DNA from: Acidobacteriota bacterium
GTDB taxonomy: Bacteria > Acidobacteriota > Vicinamibacteria > Vicinamibacterales > Vicinamibacteraceae
Reading direction: 5' to 3'
Length of the DNA stretch: 64,000 nt
Assembly: GCA_023429845.1 (NCBI GenBank)
Contig: JAEZCY010000374.1
Coordinates: forward strand, 1 to 64,000
Shown piece by piece: positions 63,846 through 64,000 of this stretch. The notes under the pieces are model-generated. The model did no database searches. It was given only the letters and a program-made list of their open reading frames with translations, and was not told the DNA's origin. Both the position numbers and the translations under genes were made by a program. Within the stretch, counting starts at the first letter, position 1. Every line of letters begins with the position of its first letter.

Positions 63846-64000
63846 GTGACCACGCCCGATCAGCTGCAGCCCGTTGCCACCGAAGCCGTCATGGCCGAGG
63901 TGCGTGCCCGCGTCCAGGCGACGGTGCGCGCCAGGCTCGTGCGCGGAGGGGTCCGCGAGTTCGAAGACGAGGCCACCTTTGCGGCGGCCGAGGCCCTGCT
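63846..64000 (+). CDS. start of a gene cut by the window edge, unidentified
   Basis: GTG 63846 follows AGGGAG by 6 bases and opens a frame without stops to the edge. The 51 visible residues (VTTPDQLQPVATEAVMAEVR, then helical VRARLVRGGVREFEDEATFA) are Arg/Ala rich and probably an N-terminal helical extension. No domain can be assigned. Confidence 0.65.
   Translation, partial: MTTPDQLQPVATEAVMAEVRARVQATVRARLVRGGVREFEDEATFAAAEAL

Overview
The window is high-GC DNA, densely coding on both strands, with frequent GTG starts, many 4-bp stop/start overlaps and several families of short palindromic repeats between genes. Gene content points to an aerobic chemoheterotroph of the Acidobacteriota, perhaps the Vicinamibacteria. 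The reasons are an alternative complex III locus joined to an A2-type caa3 oxidase, an Oar-like TonB receptor with a carboxypeptidase-regulatory domain, a kinase with the N-terminal domain typical of ECF-sigma partners, and many secreted hydrolases. No rRNA, tRNA, CRISPR array, prophage or insertion sequence was seen. The taxonomic placement is an inference.

Layout. 1-8127: an electron-transfer operon, with the end of actC, then actD, actE, actF, a small membrane protein, Sco, and oxidase subunits II, I, III and IV. It closes at a strong hairpin and a palindromic repeat. 8245-11302: a two-gene signalling unit, a receiver/glutaredoxin-like/thioredoxin-reductase-like fusion followed by a cNMP-binding histidine kinase. 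11306-17798: a TIGR00300 (LOR/SDH) protein, a large TonB-dependent receptor, a Tat-exported beta-propeller protein and a hotdog thioesterase. 17902-22182: a MacAB-like efflux operon of adaptor, ATPase and two permeases. 22484-26426: free methionine sulfoxide reductase, a YceI protein, and an ATP-dependent DNA ligase with its partner exonuclease. 26673-33360: a secreted repeat protein, gamma-glutamyltransferase, and an ABC-2 exporter whose ATPase gene is frameshifted. 33545-41092: a two-domain rhodanese, SufE, an active amidohydrolase followed by a paralogue lacking the metal ligands, a prolyl oligopeptidase and a PIG-L deacetylase. 41302-48945: a PAS histidine kinase, a LytS/LytTR pair, a Cys-rich small protein, the relic of an ECF sigma factor, and a Ser/Thr kinase with a secreted partner.

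49130-61948 is the most unusual part. It holds an esterase, two different ATP-grasp proteins, an FAD-linked dehydrogenase and an M2 metallopeptidase. A tight five-gene run on the minus strand follows: amidotransferase-like protein, PGM1-type peptide ligase, SDR, GH88-like hydrolase and J-domain coiled-coil protein. The ligase groups are candidates for uncharacterised amide-bond-forming pathways. The window ends with VTT and DedA membrane proteins and the first codons of another gene.

At least four repeat families are scattered between genes (A, GTACGTAGGC-type palindromes; B, GTAGGGACC-type hairpins; C, AT-rich GAAATTGG-type; D, ATTCCCGC-type). In places they touch coding sequence: one B copy supplies the last codons and stop of a histidine kinase.
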